A stretch of DNA of 64,000 nucleotides. Origin: Cricetomys ansorgei. Lineage: Eukaryota > Chordata > Mammalia > Rodentia > Nesomyidae. The position numbers and the translations under genes are program-made. The notes below the pieces were generated by a model. It worked only from the letters and a program-made list of their open reading frames with translations, searched no databases and was not told the origin of the DNA. Within the stretch, counting starts at the first letter, position 1. Every line of letters begins with the position of its first letter. Of the stretch, positions 37,470-49,623 are shown one piece after another. Location of the stretch: contig JAMJFZ010001815.1 of NCBI GenBank assembly GCA_026225945.1, forward strand, positions 17,367,001-17,431,000. The letters run 5' to 3'.

Positions 37470-38115
37470 CTGTGGATCCCTAGTAATTGGGGATAAGGAG
37501 CCTGAATAGGCTATCTCTTATGGCCAGGCAAGATTTCCAGCGGTGAGACACCATGCCAGCCACAAAACCTCTGACTTATGACCTGTCCACCCTGCAAGAT
37601 TCTCTTTGACAAGGAAAGCCAAAACTCCATGCCAAAAGAGAGAACCCCTGCCTGAAACTGCAGGCCCATATTGTCAACTGATTAGCATTCTTAGAGGCCC
37701 ACAGAGACTGAAATAATAGAAATGGTACCTGTAGGATCTCCTAAATACATCTCATGGCCGTCTAGATTGGTGTCCTTAAAAAACTCCCATAGGCTAGAGT
37801 TGGGGTGTCTCTGACCATTGTATGCATCCTTGAGACACTTTTTCCTGCCTGGCTGCCTGGATCACCCTTGATGTAGGTGCCTGGCCTTGTTCCATTCCAC
37901 TATACCATGCCCTGATTTTGCTGTAACCCTGGGGGGATGGTTCTTTTCTGGGAAAAGGGGAGAGGTCTGTGGGTGGTGATGGGGGGTAGATCTGGAGAGA
38001 TGGGGGTTTCTGGGGGATTGAACAGAGAGGAGGAGGGAGCCAGGATCTATTCTGTAAGTTGTATGAGAGAAGAAAAATTAAAAGTAAATAAATACATAAC
38101 TAAAATAAAATTTAA
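37470..38115 (+). mobile_element. L1 3'UTR, sense
   Basis: Long G-rich runs (AGGCCCATATTG, GGGGGATGGTTC, GAGGAGGGAGCCAGG) are followed by GAGAGAAGAAAAATTAAAAG and an A-rich tail of AATAAATACATAAC type. This is the guanine-rich L1 3'UTR and tail. Confidence 0.65.
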
Positions 38116-39150
38116 GATCTTGCAGTACACATTTTTCTCTAAATGTGGCTCTTTAAAAGTGACTCTTTAGAGCCGCTTGAAGTCATTATAAAGTATATAC
38201 CCAAAGAACTAAAAAAATTCAGAAAACCTGTTGAAATCAGACAGGGAAGAGGGACTGCGCAAATTAGAGGGACATAAGAAAGAAAAGGAGATCCTCATCC
38301 TGTAGTCTTTTGCCAGATGAGAAGCATGAATTCCAAGACATTTATCAATTGCTTAAGGCCTTTCCTCTCTGCTTCACCTGTCAACCAACTATTTCCTACA
38401 AACCCCAGCAGAATGCCATTTATAGGGAAGGGACATATATTAGGCTAAAGCACTTATCCAGTCCTAACGGCTCCTAGTTTGATTCCATCAGATAGATTCC
38501 ACCCAAAGCATCTCTAGAATCATTTTATAGTCTCACTTACTTGTGCATAAAAAAGATGGGCAAAGATTTTTTAGCCAAATTTGAGGCTTAATTGAGAGCC
38601 ATCAAAATAGACGGTTAATGGAAAGATACTTCACTACAGTTCTCTGAGAAGACACCCCTACACTTAAATGTGCTTTTCTGAGTGCCTTTCTCTTAACTTT
38701 TGTTTCTTAAAAGTAGTAGTTAAAATATCTTCAATAAATATCTAGCTCTCCTTTGAACTGGCTATTCTTGAAATCCCTTCCTGCACTGAATGCATGAATT
38801 TCAGCTTGGTCTGAGTCAAGGTTCCAAAAAGATTAAAGGAATTCCTAGGGTCCTGAGAGCAACACTCTGCACTATGACTCTGTGCCTCTCACTGCTGACA
38901 GGAGTATTTTGTGGGCATCATTTTCTTTAGGTGAAAAATCTCAGCCTACTTTGTTCACAAATCAAAGTTTGGAAACTCAGGAATCAATTGATGCTTTTAG
39001 TTGTGAAATTATAATTAAATTCTGTAGTTCTGAGACAGAGCATGATAGACAAAACCCAGATGAAATGGATGTTTGATCACAACTAATATTTGAGCTTAAT
39101 TAAACTTTTCCTTTGGCCTATTAATTACTTATTTTTTCTTACATGTGTGT
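38116..39150. other. Intergenic DNA, nothing recognised
   Basis: Unique sequence without a supported frame. Confidence 0.5.
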
Positions 39151-39154
39151 GTGT

Positions 39155-39338
39155 GGGTTTATATGTGCATATTGTATGTAAATGTCATGAGTGCCAAAGC
39201 ATGAATCTGAAGGCCAGAGGTCAACCTACAGAATTTGGATCACTTCTTCCATCATGTGTGTTCCAGAGATCAAACCCAGATTGTCAGCTTTGATGGCAAA
39301 ACTGCCTTCACCTGCTGAGCCACCTTCCCAGCCTCAGA
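39155..39338 (-). mobile_element. B2/B3-type SINE, antisense
   Basis: GAAGGCCAGAGGTCAACCTA, TTCCAGAGATCAAACCCAGA and CACCTGCTGAGCCACCTTCC are the reverse of the body and tRNA-like head. Confidence 0.8.
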
Positions 39339-39776
39339 AATATTTTAAAATAAATAAAATTCAGCCTCAGCATATCTTGCTTTGTTTATAAAGCTCTGAA
39401 ATGAGCACAGCAGGACAGATGAAACTTTGAGGCAATAAAGATAAAACTGCCTGAAAGCAATAGGACATCCTGCTGCATGTGATCAGTTGTTCAGAAGCTT
39501 ATACTTAGTATGGATACAGAATGTCAGCTTTTGGGAAACTGAGTACATTTGTGTGGCTATGTATTTTTTCATGATAATGGAATCTTCACTCTAATTCTGC
39601 TACTATTTTCAGTTTGTCTTCATTCAGAGAAGCGTGAATTAATGAAATCCATATTTAATCCTTTTCCCATTCTTCTAAAGAAGATACAAAGATATATTCA
39701 GAAAATTGTCTAATTAGGTGTATTTTTAATAATATATGAATTCACTCTTGCTTTTCTCTTTTTCTTTTTATCTATA

Positions 39777-39816
39777 GTGTGTGTATGTGTGTGTGTGCGT
39801 GCGTGTGTGTTTGTGT
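39777..39816. repeat. (GT)n microsatellite, interrupted
   Basis: GT units with GC interruptions, next to SINE-like DNA. Confidence 0.9.
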
Positions 39817-40114
39817 ACTGTCACATGCAGCTGCACATGCACCAGTATGCACTCGCACATGAAAAACAGAGATGGACTCAGGTGTTGACATCAGGTGTCT
39901 TCTATTGTCATTGACTTTATGTTATGAGTGTGTCTATCACTCAACATGTGGTTACCAGACTGGCCAGGCTGGCGGTCAGTGGTTTCAGTAAATCTGTTTG
40001 TTCCTGACTATCCTGTGCAGGGGTAACAAACATCCGGCTTTCTATGTGTGGCTTGAAGATCCTTAATTAAGTTTCCATGGTTGCATGACCAAACTCTTTA
40101 TCAACAGATCCATT

Positions 40115-40320
40115 ACCCAAACCTCATATTTTTCCTTGAGATGGGGTCTCATATATCCCAGTCTGGCTTTGAACTCAGTATGTGGCCAAGGATGACTTTG
40201 TAATTCCTATCATCCTGCCTCTCTCCCTCCAGAGTTTATATGCTACCATACCCAATTTATCTGATGGTGGAATTCAAACCCAGGGCTTAGGGAATGCTAG
40301 GCAAAAATGAACTATACCCT
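40115..40320 (-). mobile_element. B4-type SINE (B1 plus ID parts), antisense
   Basis: GAGATGGGGTCTCATATATC, TGGCTTTGAACTCAGTATGT and CATCCTGCCTCTCTCCCTCC are the reverse B1 part. GGAATTCAAACCCAGGGCTT and GGGAATGCTAGGCAAAAATG are the reverse ID part. The joined order defines the B4 class. Confidence 0.8.
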
Positions 40321-40652
40321 TGTCTCCATGATTTACTTTTGAGTCACTGAATAATTGCTTTGTAATTAATGACCTAAAGATTAATATATCATGTGAATCT
40401 TTTTCTTGCAATCTGGGGACCTTCAACTTCGCAATGTTATAGACTAAATGTGCTCTGGAACATAGAAAAATTAATTTAGATATCAACATCAAAGGGATCA
40501 ATGAAAGTGGGTATGTGGTTTTTAAGACAAGATAAGGCTTTTGGCAGAAATGGCAAATATGTCTGAGATTTAATTGCCAAGAGCCAAGAGAAAATATTAA
40601 TTTATTTAGCAAAATGCTTTTCTTTGAATTGGAAATATTCAATTCTGCGTAG

Positions 40653-40845
40653 TAGGGCTGTTGAGATGGTTCATCCATCTCTAAAGGTGTTTCCTCTGCA
40701 AGCCTCATGACCTGAGTTTGGGCCCCTGATGCCATGACAGAAGGAGAGACTACACTCTTTGAAGATGTCTTGAGATCTCCACATGTGTGCTGTGGTATAC
40801 GCAAATGTACACACAAATATACACAATAAGTAATAATAAAAACAT
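40653..40845 (+). mobile_element. B2/B3-family SINE
   Basis: GGGCTGTTGAGATGGTTCAT, CTGCAAGCCTCATGACCTGA and GATCTCCACATGTGTGCTGT are followed by an AATAAT-rich tail. Confidence 0.8.
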
Positions 40846-43466
40846 TAATGTTCTCCATATCATTCAAATTTTGGATGTATATGAGGAAGAACTTTTCCTG
40901 AAAAAGTCTTGAAATTTGTAATAAAGTAATTACTGAACTAAAGATTAATGTCAGTGAAATAAATAGTTGTAAATAAATTATATATAAATTATCATCAATT
41001 AAGGCCAAGACAATAAAAGATTTGCAACACAAGAAACATGATGGCTGGATAAAAAAATTAAAATATTAAATGTTAACAAGCAAGACCATAGAAAGAAGGA
41101 TTAAATGAAAACAAGAATTTTCAAATTAGAAGCACAAGAAGTTCACAAAATATCCTGTTTCCGTGACACATAATGCTTCATGATATTAGAAGGAAGAGAA
41201 TACTAATTCTTACTGCAATTTCTCCTTAAATCAACAAGAGAACATTTTTTAATCTTAAAAATATGGATCAAAAATGGGTAAGAGTGAAATGATAACCAAG
41301 AAATCAAAAAATGGATAAAAATTCCCCTTACATACTTCATGTTACTCCCCAAATCTGTCTTGGTTTAAAAATTGCATCAAGTTTGAACAGCTTAAATGTT
41401 CTTGCGAAACTTTTAAAAAATATTCTGAATAATCTAAAATAAGTGAAATAGGGGGAGATGATAAACACTATATCAATTTTTAAAGAAAATATTGAGTTAT
41501 TCACATCATTCAGTATGTGTAAAATTATGGAGTAAATTAATGAATGCATCATTTCTGAATTCACAGAAAACAAAATGTTGACCAACAGAAGCCAACATAG
41601 ATACACTAAGAAGCCACACTGTTAATCTAAGAGCCACTGTTGTTAATAAAGAAGAGAATTCAAGGCACCATGAATATTCTTCCTATTATAATGAATTTGG
41701 CATAATCTTTCAGATACTCAGACAAAAGAAAGTAAATGTAGGTTAGGTGATTAACGACATTCTGCCACAACTACAAGATTCTCAATTAAGGAACTACAAG
41801 GGAAATGCTTACCGGATACTATCCAAAATGATTGGGTGCACCAGACAATGCCTCTGCCTTCTAGAAATTAGCATTCTAATGGAGAAAATGTTCCACTTGT
41901 GCTATTGTCAGGATAACAGATCCTGATTCACTTAATGCTGTCCACTGACATGGGAAGCATATCAGATATTCAGGCAACATTGATTACAGGATGATATTTA
42001 ATGTTTCAAGTGGTAAAATCTCCCACCATGAACTAACAAATAAATGATTCTCCATGCACCATTTTTAGCCTTTTTTTTCCCATTGAGAAAAGCGATTACA
42101 AAGAGATAGAGGCATAATCTCCTTCCCTGAAGTTCTTGTCCTTTCCCAAGTACTTGAATTTATGAAAACATATTGACTGACAGAATAACTCCAAATGAGA
42201 TGCTATACCAATTCTCAGACACCGCCTATAAGTACGGAAACATTTTTTCCCCTTCATTCTGAAGCCCTAACTGCTGGAACACAATTACAATACTCTTTAG
42301 AAAAAATCAAGCAGCCCATGGATAGGCCTGTATGAAGAAATTCTAGCATATCCTGTGTTGTAGATCTTTTTGATCTTCTAAATAACTAGCATGATGAGAA
42401 ATTTATATAACAAGCCATCCTAAACTTAAACCCTCAGATGTTGCAAGATAATCTAGCTATCAGCAAAGCCTTCTCTAATTTGTATTTTTGATATAAAAGC
42501 AAATGACTGGTGTTTTAAGTCAGAATGTTTTCATAATACACATATACGTATTCAAACACATATATATTTAGTACAAAAAACTCACTTGTACAGGAAAGGA
42601 AGTTGCTTAGCATATTTTACCTGTCTATCACTTCAATATGAACCAAAAATGGGATACAAATAAAAACTTTGAATTTATTTTGTTTCTATGAGAAGTAAAA
42701 CTAAAAATTTCTTTCAAATGTACTCATTTCCCTCCTTGGATATAACTGACTAAAGGTAGATTCATAAAGAATATTGAATAGCAGGTAGAATGGACTAGGC
42801 AAAACTCTGTCATTTGAAACAAATCTAGCAATGCAAAAGGAATTAATTAGTAATTAGATTTGAGGTTTATGTGGAAGAGTTATGTTAAGGGCTGAGTTTT
42901 GCTCCCTTGACTCCATTTGAAGAGACAGCAATAGAGAAGAGGGGCAAAATCTATAATTTAATAGATTAGCAAGGAGGGAGAGAGCAGGTGGAGAGAGGGA
43001 CTTTTTAAAGAAATCAATTCTATATGTAACAGGGTATTTGATTACCAGTCTTCAGGACCATGAGGGCTTGTATATTGTTGAAGCCAGCAAGACTTAGGGA
43101 TTTTGTGGCAGCCTAGAAAACCCAAACCTGACAGAATAGATAGCACTTACCATTGATAAGATATGAGAGGTGAGTAAACTTATTTCCATTATTATAGGTA
43201 GATCAGTATGTGATTTCTCAAAAGACTAATAACACATTTCTTTTAAGTAGTGAGTTTTGCTTCTTACCCTAAATCTAATACAAGTATAATGTATATTTAG
43301 AAGAGATGTTAATTAACTTACCATTTAAACATCAAGAACTTAGAGGGGAGGATTGTGCTGGAAAAATATATGTGCTAATATCTGCTTACATAAATGCATG
43401 CATGCATATAAATATTTTTGTCCTGATGCTTAACACTTATAACTAGATCAACACCACATCACCACA
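40846..43466. other. Intergenic DNA, nothing recognised
   Basis: Unique AT-rich sequence. The 252-codon minus frame from 40274 to 41032 runs through the two SINEs before this stretch and has no domain. Confidence 0.5.
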
Positions 43467-44732
43467 TGTGATGGTTTGAATGAGAAACTTGCTAGTGTGC
43501 TCAACGTGATTCTAGCTTTAGAGACATAAGGGAAGCAAATCCTTCTACTTAAGCTTCAGAGGGCTTCTGAGACCAGATAGTATTGGGGAGAGGTGTCCCT
43601 GAATGAAGCTCTGAGAGAGAAAGAGGCCTCATGAAGCCATTTCATAAAGCTGTAAAAGTGAAACGAGGGATTCAGCAGAGACACCAACATGTTGGAGGTT
43701 CCAGAGTCATGGATATCTGCAAAGGAGAGGTGAATGCAGAGAGTAAGAGCAACTCAAGACAGAGGTGTGTGCTCCAGACCTAAAAGCTGGAAGAAAGGAA
43801 CCATCTAAACCAGTGGTTCTCACCCTTCCTAACGCCATGACCCGTAAATACAATTCCTCATTTTGTGGTGACTCCCAACCATAAAATTATTCTCACTGGT
43901 ACTCTGTAACTGCAATTTTGCTACTGTCATGAATAAAATCTATGTATCTATTATGCAGATGGTCTTAGGTGACCCCTGTGAAAGAGTCCTTTGACTCCCA
44001 GAGAGTCGAGACCCACAGCTTGAGAATCTCTGAAAACCCTTATACACCTGGCATAGAGCTATAGGATTTGGTGTTTGCTCTGTTGTGCTTTGGTCTTCCT
44101 TTGGTACACTATTCTTCAATATGCATCTATTCCTCCATTTTAGGATAGTAATATATATTCAGTGATAATATATGTTGGAAGTATGCAATTTGCTTTATTT
44201 TTACAAAGGGCTAAAATCTAATATTTTAAACTTGGAGTCTCAGAGGAGACTCTGGACTTCTGAATCTTAAACTATTTATAAAAATGTTGAGTGTGAGTGC
44301 TTTTGGCGTCAGACTAGATATATTATATATTATAGTTTGTCCATGGGACAAACTTATGGGAGTCAGGGAATTGGGATGCTGTGGTTTGAATGAGAAACAT
44401 ACCCAAAGGTTCAGGCATCTGAACATATGGTCTTAGGTTGGTGGCACTGTTTTCAGAAGTTCAGGGAACCATGGTCTTGCTAAAGGAAGTATGTCATTGG
44501 AGTCAGGCTTTGAGAGTATACAGCCTCACCCTACCTCCAGTTTGTTCTCTTTCTCTGCTACATTCTTGCTATCAAAGATGCGATCTCTCCACTTCCTGTT
44601 CTAGTAGTCTGAAGCCATGCTGCCCCTAACATTATGGACTCTAACCTTCTGAACTGTAAGCCTAAATAAAATCTTCCATAGTTACTTTTGGTTGTGTCAT
44701 TTTATAACAGTAAAGGAAAAGTGACAAATACA
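43467..44732 (+). mobile_element. ERVL-MaLR element: truncated 5' LTR, internal DNA, 3' LTR
   Basis: TGTGATGGTTTGAATGAGAA at 43467 and TGTGGTTTGAATGAGAAAC at 44380 are the same LTR start. The first copy diverges after about 24 bases; the second continues to ATAACAGTAAAGG and ACAAATACA (44732), with a polyadenylation motif CCTAAATAAAATC. Between them is sequence resembling the non-coding internal region that precedes such LTRs (TATGTTGGAAGTATGCAATT, then CAAACTTATGGGAGTCAGGG just before the LTR). A URR1 element is nested at 43811-44032. No retroviral gene is present, as is usual for MaLRs. Confidence 0.55.
43811..44032 (+). mobile_element. URR1 non-autonomous hAT-Charlie DNA transposon
   Basis: It starts CAGTGGTTCTCACCCTTCCT and ends ACAGCTTGAGAATCTCTG, imperfect terminal inverted repeats. 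The body has TTTTGTGGTGACTCCCAACC, GCAATTTTGCTACTGTCATG and GGTGACCCCTGTGAAAGAGT. It is about 222 bp long. The 8-bp target duplication is not clear. It has no coding capacity. Confidence 0.9.
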
Positions 44733-44910
44733 GTAAGACAATTATGATAGAGTTACAGTGGAATAGATGGGACATATCACTTTAAGGTCATGACTTAAGA
44801 AGTAATAAAGAAGACTGAGGCACAGCATGATCAGGTAGAAAAATTTATACCTAGGGGAAGGTGGTAAAAGAGAAGTCAGAGTAGAAATGGTTTTCTAATT
44901 GGAGTTCACT

Positions 44911-45296
44911 TGTTTTAGTTATGGTTTTATTGCTGTGAAGAGACGCCATGACTATGGCAACTCTTATAAAGGAAAACATTTAAGTGAAGCTGGTTTCAAG
45001 TTCAGAGGTTCAGTCCATTACTGTCATGGCAGGAAGCATGGCAGCACTCAGGCAGACATGGTGACAGTGAGGTAGCTGAGAGCTCTACATGCGGATTGGC
45101 AGGGGGCAGGAAGAGAGAGAGAGACACAGAGCCTGGCTTGAGTATCTGAAACCTCGAAGCCCACCCCTAGTGGCACACTTACTCTAAGAAGACCACACCT
45201 ACTCCAACAAGCCATACCTACTCCAACAAGAACACCTCTGCTAACAATGTCACTTCCTACAGGCCTATAGGGACCACTTTCATTCAAACTACCACA
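44911..45296 (-). mobile_element. ERVL-MaLR LTR, minus orientation
   Basis: TGTTTTAGTTATGGTTTTAT, GAAGAGACGCCATGACTATG, GGCAGGAAGCATGGCAGCAC, CACACCTACTCCAACAAGCC and TTCATTCAAACTACCACA are the reverse of a MaLR LTR of the same family as the plus-strand LTR 180 bases away and as the element at 10.79-11.12 kb. Confidence 0.75.
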
Positions 45297-45607
45297 GCAC
45301 CGTATTCAGAGTAACGCAGAGAGTGAAAGATGAGGAAAATTCTTCCCATCATGTTCTTTAGCAACCCTGGCAACGAACTTTTCCAGTGGAATTATGGAAA
45401 CAACATTGGAGTCCATTGAGAAAATTGAGGAAAATGAGGAGGTTAAGTATATTTGGTAGCTATTATAGGGAAGATTCATTATGAAGGGGAAATGTGAAAT
45501 ACAAATTGTTTTGAAGGTTTAAGAGGTTTATTATTACTATAAAACATGTGAGCTAATGAAAATGATCTGAAAAATCTATTGGTATGAAAGTCGAGAGGAG
45601 TAAGAAC

Positions 45608-45795
45608 TAAGATGGATCATTGGGTTAAAAGGTGCTTTCCAACATGCTGGATGACCTGTGTTCAATCCTGGTACCCACACAGTAGAACTAGAGAATCGAA
45701 CCCCTGAAGTTGTTCTCTAACTGCCACTTGCTTATAGCAACATCCCTCCCTCCCAAATGAATGCATGTTGATAAAAATAAAATAAATTTTAGAAA
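45608..45795 (+). mobile_element. B2/B3-family SINE
   Basis: GGGTTAAAAGGTGCTTTCCA, GATGACCTGTGTTCAATCCT and GAAGTTGTTCTCTAACTGCC are followed by an AAATAAAATAAATTTT tail. Confidence 0.75.
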
Positions 45796-46189
45796 AGTTT
45801 GTCTTTATTTGTGGAGGATTGACTCCTGAGATACAGGCAAGTTTCTTTCTGAACACAGGAAGAAAATGCATGGTTGAAAAGATAGTAAAATGAATACATC
45901 TACTATGTAAGTGGAAGGAAGAATTAAGAAAAAGTTATAAATGATGAAGAGTTGAAGAAGGAATAGGGATATAATTCCATGGTAGAATAGAGTTCCCAGT
46001 GCTACAAAAATAAAAAGTTGAATTGGCTATAACAGATGTGGTGAGGTCATTTGAGTCTGGTGGTTGCAAATATTTAGGTGTTCCAGACTATAGGGATGCT
46101 CTGCTACATGTGTCCTTGATCAGAAAGGGCCGTTGCACAGTTCACTATCCAGCAATACTTTGGTGAGCACTTTATTTATTATCTTCATG

Positions 46190-46510
46190 TACGTTGATTC
46201 ATGGCATGCACATTAGCTATCTAATGTTGCATAGCAGATAATACCCAAATACAGTAATTAAAAACAAATATTTGATTTCTTATAGTTTTTGTGGGTCAGG
46301 AATCCATGGGCATCTTAGCTGGGTTGCTTAGCACAAAGTCTCCCATATAATTGCAACCTATATGTTAGCCAGTTGCAGTTATCTCAAGACTTACCTGAAC
46401 ACCACTTTTGAGCTGACTCAGAGGATCATCTTATTAACAAATTTAGATATGCCTCTCCATAGGACTGCTTGATAACGTGATAGCTGGTTTAGCTGAGAAG
46501 AGGTGATCTA
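46190..46510 (+). mobile_element. Ancient mammalian interspersed repeat
   Basis: ATGTTGCATAGCAGATAATA, then AGTTTTTGTGGGTCAGGAAT, CCATGGGCATCTTAGCTGGG and GAGCTGACTCAGAGGATCAT follow the order of a repeat shared by placental mammals. I recognise the pattern but cannot assign the family with certainty. Confidence 0.45.
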
Positions 46511-47089
46511 CAAGTAAGGAGTTCCCAAAATAGAAAACACAGTGATTTTTATACTTTAAATTTGCAAGTGACATTCTACAACCTTTGTTCTATTATAGCC
46601 AACACAAGCAAGATTCTAAATTTATTTCACATTCATGTTATTGCTAGTAGAATGGGACCTTACTCTAACCAAAAATAAATGATCTGAATGAGAGAAGAAT
46701 AAGAATGGAAAAGGCTTTCTGTGCAGGAATAGATGAGACTAAGTAGTGGAAAGTTAAGCTTGAAAAAGCCTGAAAACTTTGGAAGTTGAGAGGGAATTCA
46801 AAGACATTTCCAGGATGTGAGCGAAACAGTTGCGATTATGTCTAACCTGGAAGTTGGCTGCATTTTTGTTTTCTCATTTCCATTTCTTGTAAGGTGCTGA
46901 TACGCTGATATGATATAATTTTCTCCAAACTGAAATATTCTTTTCTGGAAGGAGGGAGGAGGTTCATGAGACTCAGGAACTGGAGATGACATAGAGGATT
47001 CTGGAGGTTCAGAAAGGTGCAAGATCCTTATCTGTATTCTTCTATTTCCTTCTCTTGTCTTACAGCTCTAGAGAATACCGGAAGCACCA

Positions 47090-48175
47090 TGTTGAATAAG
47101 AGAGGAGAATGCTGACACCTTTCACGCGTTCCTGGGTGAGTGGAATGCTGTGAGATTTCCTTACTTAGTAGAATATTTCTTGTAGCTTTGACATTCAGCC
47201 TTCACAATGTGGAAATCTGTTCCTAGTATTCCTAGACTTTTCAGGGCTTTTTATCATGAATTGATGTCAGATTTTTGTCTGCCTTTCCACATTTATTCAT
47301 ATGATAAATGGATATTTTTAGTCTTTTGAGTTTGAATTGCAAGTACCTTGAGGATTTTTGCCTCTATGTTAATCAGGGGTATTATTCTATCATCTTTTTT
47401 TTTTCTTTGTTTTTTTTCTCTCCCTCTCCCTTTAGAAAACAAAAAACCAAACAACAACAACAACAAAAAACCCAAACCATTTTTAAAGAGACACACAAGC
47501 ATATACATACATACATACACAAACACACATGCATACACATATAAAAAAACACACATCTCAAAACCAAAATCTTTAATATACAAATAAAAGATCATTAAGA
47601 ACAAAAATTCCTAAGTTAATATGAGACAAAAATATTACAAAAATAACATTCAGTTCCTTTTGTGTTGACCATCTTGGCCATCTATTGCTGGGTATGGCAT
47701 CCCACATAGATCTCCCATATATCACACTTCTAGGTATTTACTCAAAGGACTCAATTCACCATGTCACAGAGATTTGCACATTAATGTTTATCTGCAGGAC
47801 TATTCACAACAGCTAAATTGTGGGACTAACTGCAGTGTCCAATAACAAAAGGGTAAATAAGAAAAATGTATTATACATGCATAATAATTTTTTTAGCAGC
47901 CATAAAGAAGAAAATACTGCCATTTGTAGGAAAATTTATGCAACTTGAGAAAATCATATTAAGTAAATTAATACCATTCCAGAAAGACAAATACATAATA
48001 TCATGTGTGTATGTGGGACATGAGAGTAGAAGTGAAACTGTTTAGGGAGACAAAGGTTGTTAGTGGAAGGGGTGGGGGTTTGCAAGTGGAGGCTAAGGCA
48101 CATTGAAAGGGTATGATGAATTTACATTTTATACTCACACAAACATAGAACAGAATAGATAATTGTTTACATTTT
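47090..48175. mobile_element. L1 mosaic: minus ORF2 piece, minus 3'UTR piece, plus ORF2 3' end
   Basis: At 47.09-47.40 kb, TTATCATGAATTGATGTCAG and GGATTTTTGCCTCTATGTTA are the reverse of L1 ORF2. At 47.40-47.70 kb, CA/AAC-rich DNA and CCTTTTGTGTTGACCATCTT resemble the reverse L1 3'UTR. At 47.72-48.12 kb, CTATTCACAACAGCTAAATT and GCAGCCATAAAGAAGAAAAT are the plus-strand ORF2 3' end. The segments are out of order for one simple insertion. Confidence 0.65.
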
Positions 48176-48194
48176 AAAAGTTCATCATGTTTGT

Positions 48195-48388
48195 TTGTAT
48201 ATGTGTGTCTGCTTGTATTTATGTGTGTGTGTATTTGTGTTTATGTGTGTACAGGCACAAATCATGTAGAGAACAATTTCTCAGAGTCAGTTCTCTCCTA
48301 CTATGTGGATTCTGGGGATGAGCTGTAGTCATCAGATTTGAGTGGCAAGTGTTTAACTTGTTGAGCCATCTCAAACATCCTAAACGGT
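48195..48388 (-). mobile_element. B2/B3-type SINE, antisense
   Basis: GAGTCAGTTCTCTCCTACTA, GGATGAGCTGTAGTCATCAG and TTGTTGAGCCATCTCAAACA form the reverse body and tRNA-like head. Confidence 0.8.
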
Positions 48389-48466
48389 ACCTTCATATTG
48401 AAATTGAAATTCATTATAATCAGAGACTATAAACTGATATTTTTATTCTTTTAGAATGTTTACTTA

Positions 48467-48660
48467 GTGGGCAACAGTGGTGCGTGACTTTAATCCCAGC
48501 ACTCAGGAGGCAGAAGCAGAGGCAGAGGCAGACAGATTTCTATGAGTTTGAGGCCAGCCTGGTCTATGGAGTGAGTTCCAGGACAGCCAGAGGTACAACA
48601 GAGAAACCCAGTCTCAAAAAAAACAAAAACAAACAAACAAACAAACAGTAAAACCCAAAC
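48467..48660 (+). mobile_element. B1 SINE with perfect 14-bp target duplication
   Basis: GTGCGTGACTTTAATCCCAG, GGCCAGCCTGGTCTATGGAG and GTTCCAGGACAGCCAGAGGT form a nearly complete B1 with an AAAC-rich tail. AGAATGTTTACTTA occurs at 48453-48466 and again at 48661-48674, an exact 14-bp duplication, so this is a relatively recent insertion. Confidence 0.97.
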
Positions 48661-49575
48661 AGAATGTTTACTTATGGACAATGCATTAATTTTTGTTATA
48701 ATACATATATCTTAAATATAAACTAAGTTATCTTCCCCTCAATGTGACAAACATATTGTTTGATGGAGACATACACACATAAAATCTAGATTACTACCTA
48801 TATTATTCTCTCTCTGCCCTCATTTATTTCTTATCTGTAATAACTATGTGATTCTTGACTGTGATGCAATAAATTTTATTCCATAATTTCTTTCAAGAAA
48901 GAAAGAAAATTATAGCTTGACAAGATCACTCCCGATAAAATCAGTAAGCAGTTGCAGGGAGGGGTAGACTTCCTCTGGATATCCCTGAAGATACAGCACT
49001 GACTAACAGCTTTCTTGAGGCATGAACTTTTAAGGGAGGCAGCTGTTTTTGAGTTGCCTCTTCTCTTCTAAGTCATCTCTCACCCAAGCTCTTGTATATA
49101 ACCCAAGTAAAATACACTGGTACACAAAGCTAGACTTGGTAGAGATATTTATTTTGTCTGTCATTGGTGTCTTATCTGGGGAGAATAGCTATTTGTTCAC
49201 CTTTCACCAGAAAGGTGAACTTAAAGAAAACTTTTAAAAAAAGATACATTTATTTACTTAGAAAATACTTTTAAAAATTAGCAGTTACTCATCCATTCCC
49301 TTTCCTATGATACAAATCCAAAGAGGCCACAGCTTCATGTCCATAACCAGGTAAATAATTAATGTCAACTTCATGGTTAAAGCAAAATATATTACTTCTA
49401 GGATATTGAATTTGCACAGATAAAGGATAATGTCATAATTACAATAATTTTAAGGAAAAACAGTAACTGACAGAAAAATTTGGGGGTGAGTTCACATTTC
49501 ACTGAACACATGTAATAGCTTTTAAAACTATTATTTTCCGAGTTACTTCTGCAACATATCTATGTGACAACTTAC

Positions 49576-49623
49576 GTGTCCCCTGAACATAGTGTCCCCT
49601 GAACATAGTGTCCCCTGAACGTA
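49576..49623 (+). repeat. Three tandem copies of a 16-bp unit
   Basis: GTGTCCCCTGAACATA starts at 49576, 49592 and 49608; the third has one A-to-G change. It lies in otherwise unique DNA. Confidence 0.95.

Noticed and set aside
40274..41032. 252-codon minus-strand frame
   Set aside because: It runs in reverse through a B4-type SINE and a B2/B3 SINE; the middle is SINE translation and no domain is visible.
45048..45287. 79-codon minus-strand frame
   Set aside because: It lies wholly inside the minus-strand MaLR LTR, which has no coding function.
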